Notes under the pieces: generated by a model | The model's input: the letters and a program-made list of their open reading frames with translations, nothing else | Databases searched by the model: none | What the model was told of the DNA's origin: nothing | Origin: PNON01 sp963757065 | Lineage (GTDB): Bacteria; Chloroflexota; Anaerolineae; Anaerolineales; Anaerolineaceae | Length of the DNA: 64,000 bases | Assembly: GCA_963757065.1 (NCBI GenBank) | Contig: CAVWQC010000007.1 | Location: 186,001 to 250,000, forward strand | Direction of reading: 5' to 3' | Shown here: piece by piece, positions 1-9,692 of the stretch | Numbering within the stretch: the stretch's first letter is position 1 | Layout of the letters: each line of letters starts with the position of its first letter | Position numbers and translations under genes: made by a program

Positions 1-301
1 CGGAGGCCACGGCGAGATAGCCCAACCGCAGGGCAGCGCCGCCGGATGCACCGGAGGCTTCCACGGTGGGTGCTTCAATTCCCAGTAAATTTGCCCAGTC
101 GCAGATCAATGATCCCAGGTTGGCCTGGTGCGAGATGACCGAAGCCAGCATATTGCCGACGATCAATGATTCCGGTTCCAGGTCGGGCACTTCGCGGCGG
201 GCAGCCAAAATCGCCTGGACTGCATGCGAGCGGAGGGATGTGTTCCAGTGTTCACCGACCGGAATTTGACCAATTCCTGCAATTACAACATCATCTGTCA
301 T
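1..301 (-). CDS. Thiolase (acetyl-CoA acetyltransferase, archaeal type), N-terminal part
   Basis: The frame opens with ATG at 301 and runs off the left edge, giving about 100 residues that begin MTDDVVIAGIGQIPVG, the usual N-terminus of archaeal-type thiolases. In the known family this enzyme condenses two acetyl-CoA to acetoacetyl-CoA and works with HMG-CoA synthase. It lies 9 bp downstream of the HMG-CoA synthase stop, so it belongs to the same minus-strand operon. Odd point: in the stretch VEASGASGGAALR the residue where thiolases carry their nucleophilic Cys appears to be Gly (codon GGT, one base from TGT). This could be a base-call error or an SCP2-like thiolase homologue. The remainder lies outside the window. 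Confidence 0.82.
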   Translation of the reverse strand, partial: MTDDVVIAGIGQIPVGEHWNTSLRSHAVQAILAARREVPDLEPESLIVGNMLASVISHQANLGSLICDWANLLGIEAPTVEASGASGGAALRLGYLAVAS

Positions 302-310
302 TATCCCGCC

Positions 311-1385
311 TCAGTCTGCCAGTTTTCCGCGATAACGGACGTAAAGACCGTAATCCACTTCGGTGCGCCGGGCAATATATTCCTGCGTCTTTGTCGCCTT
401 GTCCCTGCGTTCCAGAAGCTTATCGGTCACCTTCAATGAGAAAGCATCCGACCCTGCACCTGATCCGAATGAGACCATCAGGATGCGGTCGCCGGGTTGG
501 GCTTCGTCGAGGATGGCGGTCAGACCGATCATCGCCGCGCCGGCATAGGTGTTGCCGATGACGGGGGAAAGCAGACCGGCCTTGTTCTGTTCAGGGGTGA
601 AACCCAGCAGCTTTGGCTGCGCGCTGCGGGAACTTGGAGTTCGGCTGGTGGAAGACACAGTAACGGTAATCTTCCGGTTTGCTTCCCAGTCCTTCCATTA
701 AAGTACTGCCCGCCTCGGTGATATGTTTGAAGTAGGCCGGTTCCCCGGTGAAACGCTGACCGTGTGACGGGTAGCGCTGGTCCGCCCGGCGCCAGAAATC
801 CGGCGTGTCGGTCACGAAGGAATATGACCCTTCGATCTCTGCCAGCGCTTCGGCTGCCGGTCCGATGACAAAGGCTGCCCCGCCGGCCGCGGCTGTATAT
901 TCCAATTCGTCGCCCGGTCGTCCCTGGGCGGTATCCATGCCGATCGCCAGGGCATATTTACCCATCTTTGCGCCGACCATGGCCATCGCTGCCACCATGG
1001 CTTCGGTACCGGCCTTGCAGGCAAACTCCCAATCGCCGGCTTGAATGGATGGCACTGCTCCGATGGCTTCTGCCACGATGGTGGAAGTCGGTTTGACCGA
1101 ATAGGGGTGCGACTCCGACCCGACCCACACCGCCCGCAGTTCGCACGGGTCGATCTCCGCGCGCAAGAGTGCGTTGCGGGCGGCTTCGATGGACATGGTG
1201 ATCACGTCTTCATCCAGCCCCGGCACCGATTTTTCCTTCACCGGACCGCCGCGGGCTCCACCCACCCAGATGCGGGCAACTTCAGCGGATGGCAGCCGGT
1301 AGCGGGGAACATACGCCCCGTAGCCGATGATGCCAACCGGATTGATCGGTTTTAAGACCAGGTTCTGTTTTTCAATATCCGTCAT
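311..1385 (-). CDS. Hydroxymethylglutaryl-CoA synthase (frameshifted)
   Basis: This enzyme joins acetoacetyl-CoA and acetyl-CoA to HMG-CoA in the mevalonate pathway. The first part (1385 down to about 620) contains the archaeal-type features GIIGYGAYVPRYRL, the catalytic Cys in WEFACKAGTEAM and the FHQPN active-site His. The C-terminal third (LLGFTPEQNK, GNTYAGAA, FGSGAGSDAF) continues in another frame, so one frameshift lies near 613-622 around an AAAGCTGCTGGG stretch; a sequencing error is likely. I chose the start at 1385 because its ATG overlaps the stop of the HMG-CoA reductase gene as ATGA; an ATG four codons upstream is also open. Translational coupling with the reductase is likely. 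The product would be about 357 residues, normal for the archaeal-type family. Confidence 0.9.
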
Positions 1386-2665
1386 TTCGTACCCCATTCC
1401 ATTAAGATTTGTTGAGCGTGTTCCACGCTGATCTGTTTATCCTGAACCATTTGTGCCGCCAGACGATGCACGTCTTCGGATCTTGCACCGGCAGCCATGG
1501 CTACCTGGCGGGCATGCAGATTCATATGTCCGCGCTGGATGCCTTCAGTTGCCAGCGCCCTCAGGGCGGCCAGGTTCTGAGCCAGCCCCACAGAGACAAT
1601 GACCTCAGCCAGTTCGCGGGCTGTTTTTACTCCCATTAATTTGATGGCGGCCTGTGCCCCGGGGTGAACCCGGGTGGCTCCGCCAAAGACACCCACGGCC
1701 ATCGGCATTTCCAGTTCGCCGATCAGGCTGCCGTCTTTGTCTTTTCCCCATTTACTTAAGCTCGAATATTTTCCGTTCCGGGCAGCGTAGGCATGCGCAC
1801 CGGCTTCGATCGCCCGCCAGTCGTTGGCTGTTGCCACCACAACAGCATCAATTCCATTCATGATGCCTTTGTTATGGGTGGCTGCACGATAGGGATCCAC
1901 CGAAGCGAATGCCCAGGCAGCCAGGATGCCATCCCGCACGTCTTCGCCGGAGAAATCATTGAAAGCCAGGTCAGCCAGGGATATTTTGCAGGTCGCTTTT
2001 GCCAGGCGCTGGTCGGCCAGGTTGGAGAGGATGCGCAGATGCACCCGTCCGCCGGTGATCTGCTCGATGCGCGGCGCCAGGCATTCCACGATCGTATTCA
2101 CTGCGTTGGCTCCCATCGCGTCGCGGACATCCACCAGGAAATGGATCACCAGGAATGCGCCGATGGGCGAGTCTTTGAACTGTCGGACGACAATATCCCT
2201 GAGGCCGCCGCCGATGGACTGCAGGATCGGGTCGATTAAGGAAGCCTCCTGCAGGAGGTCCGCCCGGTTCTGGAGGATGGCTAGTTCGGCATGATCCAGG
2301 TCTGCCAGGTCGAGCACCTGCATCTGCCCGATCATGATCGATTCCGAAGAGGTCGCAGTAAAACCGCCGTTGGCCGCCACCAGCTTGGCCATATAGGATG
2401 CTCCGGCTACGACCGACGGTTCTTCGATCACCATCGGCACGAGCACTTCCCGACCGTTGACGATGAAATTGCGGGCGATGCCAAGCGGCAGGTTGTAGAG
2501 CCCGACGACATTTTCGATCATGCCATCGGCCTGAACAGAGGTCAACCCTGGAATTCCGCACAATGCATCCAGGGTTTCGTCATCCAGATCAGACCATTTC
2601 CGGAGCATTTCGCGCCGCCCGGGAATGGTCAGTTCATAAAATTTGGTATGAATAGCTTTTGTCAT
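1382..2665 (-). CDS. Hydroxymethylglutaryl-CoA reductase, class II
   Basis: A 427-residue protein matching class II (degradative-type) HMG-CoA reductases, which interconvert HMG-CoA and mevalonate using NAD(P)H. Visible landmarks are ENVVGLYNLPLGIA, the catalytic Glu in EEPSVVAGA (residues 81-82), the substrate motif DAMGANAVNT, the catalytic Lys and Asp in HNKGIMNGIDAV, and the C-terminal catalytic His in RGHMNLHARQ. It is the first gene of the minus-strand cluster reductase, synthase, thiolase. That order suggests a biosynthetic role (isoprenoids for quinones, carotenoids or lipids) despite the class II sequence. Its start faces the histidine kinase gene across a short divergent promoter region of about 125 bp. 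Confidence 0.93.
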   Translation of the reverse strand: MTKAIHTKFYELTIPGRREMLRKWSDLDDETLDALCGIPGLTSVQADGMIENVVGLYNLPLGIARNFIVNGREVLVPMVIEEPSVVAGASYMAKLVAANGGFTATSSESIMIGQMQVLDLADLDHAELAILQNRADLLQEASLIDPILQSIGGGLRDIVVRQFKDSPIGAFLVIHFLVDVRDAMGANAVNTIVECLAPRIEQITGGRVHLRILSNLADQRLAKATCKISLADLAFNDFSGEDVRDGILAAWAFASVDPYRAATHNKGIMNGIDAVVVATANDWRAIEAGAHAYAARNGKYSSLSKWGKDKDGSLIGELEMPMAVGVFGGATRVHPGAQAAIKLMGVKTARELAEVIVSVGLAQNLAALRALATEGIQRGHMNLHARQVAMAAGARSEDVHRLAAQMVQDKQISVEHAQQILMEWGTK

Positions 2666-2790
2666 ATTCTGTCCATCTTCTTATGCCTAAATATAATCTT
2701 GCACCTCTGGCAAAAGCTATCAGCCTTTCGGGTACCCTCCACTGGTTCTGCGCAAAACCGGGCCTTTCGATTACAATTACCCCACACACA

Positions 2791-4467
2791 ATGAGCAAAC
2801 TTACCCACAAGCAGCTGGAAAACCGCCTGGCCGCCTTACACCTGGCCAGCCTTGAGCTCGTCAAAGAGATCTCACTGGATTCCCTGCTGGAACGGATTGC
2901 CCAGTTAGCCTGTGACCAGGTGGATGCCAGTTATGGCGCTGTGGGTGTGGTGGATGATACAGGCAAGCTGGTGAAATTCATTCCGGTGCAAAATCCACCC
3001 GAAAGCCTGACCATCCAGGCAGGCCTGCCGCAGGAGCTGGGGATGATCGGCGACCTGGTGAAAAGCACCACCTCCATCCGCTTATCGCGCGTCGGCAACC
3101 ATTCCAAACAGGTGGAAATTCCCGAAGGACATCCTGAAGTCACCTCATTCCTGGGTGTACCCATGCACATCGGGGACAAACCGCTCGGGCAGATCTACCT
3201 TGGGGATAAGAAGGAACTGCCCGAATTTACCGAAGATGACGAGAAAGTCATCGAGACGCTGGCAGCATACGCATCGGTGGCTATTTCGAATGCCCGCCTT
3301 TACCAGGAATTAACCAACCGGGATACAGCCCTGACACGCCGCAATGCCGACCTGGCACTGTTGAATGACCTCGCTTCCACCCTGGCTTCCTCCCTGGATA
3401 TCGATGAGATCCTGGAAAAGGCACTGACAAGGGTGATGGGGAACCCGCAGATCACCGTGGGGGAAGTGTTCATCACGGATGAATCCGGAACTTCTCTGCA
3501 GTTGATGCATCACCTGGGAAATTTTGACGGCACATTGTGGGTAAAAGATAAATTCGAATTCGGTGAAGGACCGATCGGAGATACAGCCGAGTTGGGGCTT
3601 CCGCAATTCAGTGAGGTTCCCGGGAAGTTTGGCAAGTTCCTCAAACAATCGGTCAAGGAAGCCTGCCTGAGCCAGATCGCCTGCTTCCCTCTTTCCAGCC
3701 GGGGCGTTTCAGTAGGAGTTCTGTGCATTGCCACCTGTCAGGATAAATACCTGGATGAACATGAAACCCAGTTGTTCACTGCAATTGGAGCCTGGGTAGG
3801 CACGGCCATCGATAACGTCCGGTTATACAACCAGGGCCGCCGGTTGGCAGTTCTGGAAGAACGTGAACGCATTGGAATGGACCTGCATGATGGCGTGATC
3901 CAATCGATCTACGCTGTTGGTTTGACACTGGAACACGCCCGATTATTGATCGCCGATGATCCAACGCAATCCAAAGACAGGATCGACCAGGCAGTGGATG
4001 GCTTAAACCATACCATTCGCGATATCCGGGCATATATTTTGGATCTACGTCCCCGCCAGATGAATGAAGAGAATTTAATGGACGGGCTCAAGCGGCTCAT
4101 TGCTGAGTTCAAGGCAAATACACAGGCAGAGGTCACACTGGAAGGTCCTGAGGAAGGTTACCGGTCATTACCTCAGGTCCAGGCGCTGACTCTTTTCCAT
4201 ATTTGCCAGGAAGCGTTGGCGAATATTGCCAAACATGCCCATGCCACACATGTGAAGGTAACCCTGTGGAATTCCTCTGACAGGCTGCTGCTGGAAGTGC
4301 GCGACGATGGCCGGGGATTTGACCAGACGCATACCCGGATGACACTCGGGCATGGCCTGGCGAACATCAATACACGCGCAAAAAATGCCAGCGGGGATGT
4401 TGAAATTTCATCCGAACCGGGTGAGGGGACGACCATCCTGGCCTGGGTTCCGTTCAGAGAAATATAA
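2791..4467 (+). CDS. NarL-family sensor histidine kinase with two GAF domains
   Basis: Cytoplasmic sensor kinase of about 558 residues. Two GAF-type domains lie at roughly residues 25-175 (ending EKVIETLAAYASVAISNARLYQEL) and 205-345. The HisKA_3 dimerisation domain carries the phospho-acceptor His366 in ERERIGMDLHDG. An HATPase_c domain follows with the N-box (ICQEALANIAKHAHA), DDGRGF and a GHGLANINTRA loop. No membrane segment or response regulator is seen, so the partner must lie elsewhere. The frame is open back to 2659, but I prefer the ATG at 2791 because the earlier stretch looks like intergenic promoter DNA (a TACAAT box sits at about 2772). No Shine-Dalgarno is seen, so the start is uncertain. 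The signal sensed is unknown. Confidence 0.9.
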   Translation: MSKLTHKQLENRLAALHLASLELVKEISLDSLLERIAQLACDQVDASYGAVGVVDDTGKLVKFIPVQNPPESLTIQAGLPQELGMIGDLVKSTTSIRLSRVGNHSKQVEIPEGHPEVTSFLGVPMHIGDKPLGQIYLGDKKELPEFTEDDEKVIETLAAYASVAISNARLYQELTNRDTALTRRNADLALLNDLASTLASSLDIDEILEKALTRVMGNPQITVGEVFITDESGTSLQLMHHLGNFDGTLWVKDKFEFGEGPIGDTAELGLPQFSEVPGKFGKFLKQSVKEACLSQIACFPLSSRGVSVGVLCIATCQDKYLDEHETQLFTAIGAWVGTAIDNVRLYNQGRRLAVLEERERIGMDLHDGVIQSIYAVGLTLEHARLLIADDPTQSKDRIDQAVDGLNHTIRDIRAYILDLRPRQMNEENLMDGLKRLIAEFKANTQAEVTLEGPEEGYRSLPQVQALTLFHICQEALANIAKHAHATHVKVTLWNSSDRLLLEVRDDGRGFDQTHTRMTLGHGLANINTRAKNASGDVEISSEPGEGTTILAWVPFREI

Positions 4468-4470
4468 TCC

Positions 4471-5170
4471 ATGGCTGTGGATCCCATCACCATTATTCCC
4501 AGATCACAATTCGTACAGGTTGAATTTTCTCAAATAGCTGAACGCTACGAACTGATGAACCAGTTCATGACTTTTGGCCAGGTCAACCGGCTGCGGGGTA
4601 AGGCGATCAAGGCGCTGGAAATCCAAAGTGGAATGAAGATTCTGGACCTCGGGGCAGGGGGCGGCCAGATCTCACACTTGATCACAAGAATGCATCCGGA
4701 TTCTAAAGTTTACCCTTCAGATTTCAATGCAGACATGATCCGGGCTGATATTCAACATACTACTTTACCATTCAGCCTGTCTGACGCGCGTAAGCTGCCA
4801 TATCCTGATCATTCTTTCGAGCGGGTGATCTGCGGCTTTTTATTACGCAACGTCCGGGATTACCCGACTGCTTTGACAGAGATTTACCGGGTGCTTAAAC
4901 CGGGTGGAAGATTTGTATCGCTGGATACGACCCCGCCGGTGACAAGCATTTTCAGCCCATTCATCTGGCTGCATATGCGGGTAGTTGATCCCGATCGTTG
5001 GCACACTGGTCACCGGGCGGATAAATGCGTATAGATACCTGGTGCAGTCCAGCGAAGGATTCACTCCGGCAGGTGGACTGGAACAGGAATTTGTCCAAAC
5101 CGGGTTTACGAACACTGGTCACCGGAAACTGATGTTTGGAGCTTTTGCCCTGCATTGGGGAAATAAGTAA
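4471..5170 (+). CDS. UbiE/MenG-like class I methyltransferase (frameshifted)
   Basis: SAM-dependent methyltransferase of the UbiE/COQ5 type, which methylates the ring of mena- or ubiquinone precursors. Seen: motif I DLGAGGGQISHL, a YPDHSF stretch and the motif RVLKPGGRFVSLDTTPP, with the family ending INAYRYLVQSSEGF and TGHRKLMFGAFALHWG. The end is in a different frame from the beginning, with a one-base shift near 4980-4988, so the long first frame ends falsely at 5034. Total length (about 232 residues) is normal for MenG. It starts 3 bp after the histidine kinase stop, so the two are probably co-transcribed. A quinone role is inferred from family resemblance only. Confidence 0.82.
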
Positions 5171-5210
5171 GTCATTTCTTTTCAATTTCATTTTCAATAA
5201 GGATGGATGA

Positions 5211-5697
5211 ATGATGAACGATCCACAACTCAGCCCAAGCGCGCAAAAAGTTGCTGATACGCTCTTGAAATTGAATATTACCTGCCAGGTGATCGAATTG
5301 CCTGCATCCACCCGCACTGCACCGGAAGCAGCCCAGGCAGTCGGATGCACTGTCGGGGCGATCGTTAAATCACTGATCTTCCGCGGAAAAGACAGCCAGA
5401 AACCGATCCTGATCCTGGTGAGCGGCAGCAACCGGGTGGATGAAGCAAAGGTTTCCACATCTACTGCATGAGCAAATCCTGCGGGCAGAACCGGACTTTG
5501 TGCGGGAACAGACCGGGTTCGCCATCGGCGGTATTCCACCGGTTGGCTTCCCTGCACCGATTACAACTCTGATCGATGAAGATCTCTTGAATTATGAAGT
5601 CGTTTGGGCGGCAGCCGGCACACCCCATGCAGTTTTCAGCATCCATCCAGCGGACCTGGTGAAGGCATCGGGCGGCCAGGTGGTGCAGGTCAAATAA
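5211..5697 (+). CDS. YbaK/ProX-type aminoacyl-tRNA deacylase (frameshifted)
   Basis: Small single-domain protein (about 161 residues) of the YbaK/prolyl-tRNA-editing family, which hydrolyses mischarged aminoacyl-tRNAs in trans. Typical segments are RTAPEAAQAVGCTVGAIVKSLIF in the first half and TGFAIGGIPPVGF in the second, the latter being the conserved glycine/proline loop. The two halves lie in different frames with a one-base shift near 5455-5462. Start: tandem ATGs at 5211 and 5214 follow an AAGGATGGATGA purine stretch. It lies 41 bp downstream of the UbiE-like gene. The exact tRNA substrate cannot be read from the sequence. Confidence 0.85.
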
Positions 5698-5733
5698 ATC
5701 GATATTTCCACAAATAACTGGTAAGATTATTAA

Positions 5734-6483
5734 ATGAATTCCACTCAACCACGCGATCTGGACAAGGCTGCGCTCAGAGGCGAACCATCCTATATCTGGC
5801 GGGCAGGTCAGGAACGCCGCCTGCAGATGATCATCGATGCGGCGGGTGAGCGTATTCGTGGCCGGATCATGGAAGATGGCTGCGGGGTGGGTATGTATAT
5901 GCAGCATTTATTACCCCTGGGGGGGGCTGTCACCGGGCTGGATTTCGATTTTGAGCGTGTGGCAGAATCGCACGCCCTGGCGTTGGACGTGATCAATGCG
6001 GCCGGCGAACATTTGCCTTACCCAGATGACCATTTTGACCTGGTCATGAGCAATGAAGTCATCGAGCATGTGCAAAATGACCGTCTGGCAGTTGAAGAGA
6101 TGGTGCGGGTGCTCAAACCGGGTGGACGACTGGTGTTGTTCTGCCCCAATATTGGTTACCCGTTCGAGACACACGGTATTTACCAGAATGGTAAGTATCG
6201 CTTCGGCAATATTCCGCTGGTCAATTATCTGCCCCGGAAAATGCGGAACAAACTGGCGCCGCATGTGCGCATCTATTCCAAACACGATCTTGAAAAATTA
6301 TTCCAGGAACTTCCGGTCATTATGGTCCAGCAAACGGTCATTTTTGGCGGTTACGATAATATCATCGCACGCCTGGGAGCCTTTGGCAGGTTGATCCGCC
6401 GGGTTCTTCAGGCATTGGAACATACTCCATTGAGCTGGTTTGGACTCAGCCACTTTTGGGTGGTTGAAAAAAAGAATAGTTAA
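5734..6483 (+). CDS. Class I SAM-dependent methyltransferase
   Basis: A 249-residue protein with a Methyltransf_11-type Rossmann core: motif I IMEDGCGVGMYMQHL, acidic motif II TGLDFDFERV, YPDDHFDLVMSNEVIEHV, and RVLKPGGRLVLFCPN. The C-terminal third (FLAPHVRIYS, ELPVIMVQQTVIFGGYDN) resembles methyltransferases acting on lipids or glycans, but the substrate is unknown. Possible promoter: TGGTAAGAT at 5720-5728, an extended minus-10, only six bases from the ATG and without a Shine-Dalgarno, so the message may be leaderless. The gene is intact. Confidence 0.82.
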   Translation: MNSTQPRDLDKAALRGEPSYIWRAGQERRLQMIIDAAGERIRGRIMEDGCGVGMYMQHLLPLGGAVTGLDFDFERVAESHALALDVINAAGEHLPYPDDHFDLVMSNEVIEHVQNDRLAVEEMVRVLKPGGRLVLFCPNIGYPFETHGIYQNGKYRFGNIPLVNYLPRKMRNKLAPHVRIYSKHDLEKLFQELPVIMVQQTVIFGGYDNIIARLGAFGRLIRRVLQALEHTPLSWFGLSHFWVVEKKNS

Positions 6484-6521
6484 ACTCTCTCTTAGTAGAG
6501 AGGAAAGGGGTTAGTGCAGAA

Positions 6522-8502
6522 ATGGGTTTTTTCAATTACATAGACATTGATAGCCTGATCGCTGAAAAAGATATTCCGGGACTTGAAAAATGCCTCAGCA
6601 CCGGTGATATCACGGAGCAATTTGAAGCCGCAGAAGCATTGATCAAGTTCAACAACTGGAAAGGTTTTGCCTTCCTGGTGATTGAGCTGCAAAACACCAA
6701 ACCATCCATTCGTGCCGCCGCAGCCGAAGCATTGGGCAGCATCAGAGATGAAAGGGCTGTCCGTCCCCTCAGCCGGTTAGTGAAGGATGAAGACCCTGAT
6801 GTTCAGCAGGCAGTCGTAGATTCACTTCGTGCCATTAACTCCATGGAAGCCCTGGATACCCTGGCAGGAATAAATGATGAAGTTATCCCGGAAATGGTTA
6901 ATTTTGAAGAAGGACATACTCCCAATTCTTCTTTCAATGACGCATTATTTGGCGGAGGGAGTCAAGTGGACCCAACTCCCCAGGTAAACACCAGCAGCCT
7001 GGAACTTCAACAAGCATCTGAGAAATATTATATTCTGGCCAGCAAATACTATGATGAAGATCGATATACTCAAGCTCTGACAGAAGTCAATCATGCCCTG
7101 GAACTTAATCCTAAATGGGCTGAAGCCAGCAACCTGAAAGGATTGATCCTGGATGAACTCGGGGAACAATACCTTGCCCTGGTGGCATACCAAAAAGCTG
7201 CCCAACTGGATGACCACTTCATGGACGCCCGCGAAAATCTATCGCATCTAATTGCAGAATTGGAAATCCAATCCACACCTCTCAAAGATCTGCTGGAAGG
7301 TTCAACTTCTGATGATTGGGATATGCGCAGGGATGCAGTAGCATCTTTAGCTGTTCGTCCGGAACCAGAAGCATTGCAGGGAATATTGAACGCCTTATAT
7401 GATGAAGATCTGGAAGTCCGGGCAACTGCATTAGAAGTGTTGGAATACAGCAAAGACACAGCAGCGGTTGAAGCTGTGGAAAAATACTATTCTGAATTCC
7501 TGGGCGATGAAGAAGAGGAAGAGGGGGATGATCAGCCGGAAGTGGAGCAAAGGGAGCAACGTATCATCACTAGAGTCCCGATGGCAACAGTCCAAAAAAC
7601 CAAACCCATCAGCCTGCCCAAGCACAAGACAGCTAGAGAATATGCCGACATTTCGGCAGAACTGGTGGACAAGGAAGAGTATTCGCAAGCCTATATTCAA
7701 AGTCAAATGGCTTTATTGGCCGACCCGTTCAATGCCGATGCGTATAACCTGCTGGGTATCATCCACGAAGAGTATGATGAATTCAGGCAGGCGTATTTCG
7801 ATTATAAAAAAGCTGTCTCCTGCGAACCGTCGTATGAAGAAGCCCGCTCCAACCTGGAAGAGATCATCCGTGAATTCGGGGAAGCGAATACTAACTTCTC
7901 CACCCTGGTCGCTGACCTGGCAGTCGGGTGAGGATGAATTGATCTATGATGCTGTCGTCAACCTGGGCGAGTTAAATAATGAAACAGCCATTGAGCCATT
8001 ATTACCTTATTTATCTCATCCCAAACGGATTATCGTTCTTGCTGCGATACAAGCATTGGAAAACCTGCATGCAAAAGAGGCCATTGAAAGTATTGCGTCC
8101 ATCTTTACTGATCTGTGGTTTTTCCCGATACCTCCATACAAAATGACATTAGACCAGATCGAAAAATCCCGTGGCCAATGCATTAACGATTGGGCTGACC
8201 GATGCAAGGTTATTTTGGCTTTAGCCCGGCTCGGTGCAATGGATTGGCTTGTGCGTTTACTGGAGAGGGAATTTGACCATATCAATCATTTATCTCAAGC
8301 ATTCAGCGAAGTAGGGATCGATGATTTTGAGAAGATATTCCAGGTAACGCTTGACCTATCTGGATTTATCTTCGAAAAGTATTGTCAGGAAACGGAACTG
8401 ACGTCTGTTTTGAAAGGATTAACAAATTCTGGAGACAGCTCCACCGGGTTAATCTACCTGCCGGCAATCATTGAGGAATTTAATAAACGGAAAGTAAGTT
8501 AA
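6522..8502 (+). CDS. HEAT-repeat/TPR scaffold protein (frameshifted)
   Basis: About 660 residues when rejoined. Residues 1-130 hold HEAT/PBS-lyase-type repeats (AAAEALGSIRDERAVRPLSRLV, DVQQAVVDSLRAI). Residues 165-240 hold TPR units (ALTEVNHALELNPKWAEA). Further HEAT units cover roughly 250-330, then an acidic run EDEEEEEG. A second TPR block (AYIQSQMALLADPFNADAYNLLG) follows, and the C-terminus again has HEAT-like units (ETAIEPLLPYLSHPKRIIVLAAIQAL). The C-terminal 190 residues are in another frame; removing one G from the GGG at about 7926-7928 restores it. Such proteins act as protein-protein scaffolds. No partner is evident from the context and no enzymatic motif is seen. Confidence 0.78.
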
Positions 8503-8589
8503 CCTCCATAAAAATACCTGTTCCTGAATGATCCTCAGTTTGTAAGTATTACTTGCTATTCATCAATATTGCACATAATACATTAAGAT

Positions 8590-8817
8590 ATGCTGCATCG
8601 ATTGCGCGATCTCTTCCTCGGTTCTCCACTGCCCACTTATGAGCAGGCTGAGAACCGCCTGAATAAGATCCGGGCACTGGCAGCCTTCTCGCCGGATGCG
8701 CTATCTTCCATAGCATATGCTAACCAGGAAATTTACCTCGGCCTGATCATAGCCATGGAGGGGTTAACTATAAAGACAACCCTGGTGTTACAAGGACACT
8801 TAACTTTTAATTCCTGA
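8590..8817 (+). pseudogene. N-terminal remnant of an APC-family (amino acid/K+) permease
   Basis: Only the first 55 or so codons resemble a gene: LRDLFLGSPLPTYEQAENRLNKIRALAAFSPDALSSIAYANQEI is the cytoplasmic N-terminus and start of membrane helix 1 of large APC-type permeases, which usually exceed 600 residues. After about 8760 the similarity stops and the frame ends at 8817, overlapping the 3' end of the opposite-strand dehydrogenase. This is a deletion remnant rather than a frameshift, because no other frame continues the permease. It marks a past rearrangement breakpoint near 8760-8800. Confidence 0.7.
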
Positions 8818-9682
8818 TAATCGTTCACTTTCAGCCCATAGCTTTTTCCATGTTTCACGATTGTAAGAGTTTTTATTTGACCTCACTTGCTGATTATTCT
8901 CATCCCAATAGCCTCCAGTAGTTTCCTGGATAGTGGGGTCAGCAGCCAGGTAAACATAAGTCTCTGCCTGACGTTCAGGTGAAATAGACATTTTCTTTTT
9001 CAAGTGATAAAGCTTCTTAAGCCAGGTGGGTAAATGGGATAACCTTTCATCGGGAATCGCAACATTAGTTACCCGGACACAATTTACCGAGACTCCCGTC
9101 CCCTTTCAATTTTTCTGCAAGGTCATAGGTAAACATCACCTGGGCAAGCTTGGAGTGGTAATAGGCATGCTGTGTGTTAAATTTCCTCTCTCCATTCAAG
9201 TTGTCAAATTCTATATCCAGAAATGGATATGTGATCAATCCCTTGGATGCAACTGTAATAATGCGGGAAGGCGCACTGGATCTTAATAGGTCAAGGAAAA
9301 GATGCGTCATCAAGAACACCCCAATGTGGTTGGTAGCAAAAATTGTCTCAACGCCATCTTTTGTAAGGGCCGGTTTTTTTAAGGTATGATCAAAATTGGC
9401 AGCGTTATGGATGAGAACATCCAGCCTTTTATACCGTTCCATATATAATTTCACAAATCCATGGATAGATTCCTGTGATGACATATCCACCTGCATCAGC
9501 TCAACATCCTTTGAAGAAGAAGCCTTTTGGACTTCTTCAAGTGCGGTTGAACCACGATCCAATGATCGGCAAGCCATGATCACCTTAGCCCCAAGCTTCG
9601 CCAGTTGTATGACAGCGGATTTTCCTATACCGGAATTTGCTCCTGTAACAATAACAGTTTTATTTTCAAGATTGTAAGTCAT
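8800..9682 (-). CDS. Short-chain dehydrogenase/reductase, retinol-dehydrogenase-like (frameshifted)
   Basis: NAD(P)-dependent oxidoreductase of about 293 residues. Seen: cofactor motif TGANSGIGKSA near the N-terminus, HNAA (the NNAG equivalent), catalytic Ser in TVASKG and YxxxK in YYHSKLAQ, then SVNCVRVTNVAIP and a C-terminal tail (SPERQAETYVYLAADP). The tail lies in another frame: the four-C run at 9100-9103 has one base too many, and removing it gives KGTGVSVNCV. Start ATG at 9682 follows AAGGAAAAGACC. The gene lies 10 bp downstream of the TetR gene, so the pair is one operon and the dehydrogenase is probably the regulator's target. The substrate is unknown (lipophilic alcohol or ketone by family). 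Confidence 0.87.
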
Positions 9683-9692
9683 GGTCTTTTCC

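Noticed and set aside
2659..2790. N-terminal extension of the histidine kinase
   Set aside because: The 44 upstream codons have no domain character and overlap the divergent promoter region and the start of the reductase gene.
7468..7931. A separate gene in the second frame within the HEAT/TPR gene
   Set aside because: The out-of-frame part is basic, low-complexity shadow sequence; only the part after about 7930 is coding-like and continues the HEAT protein.
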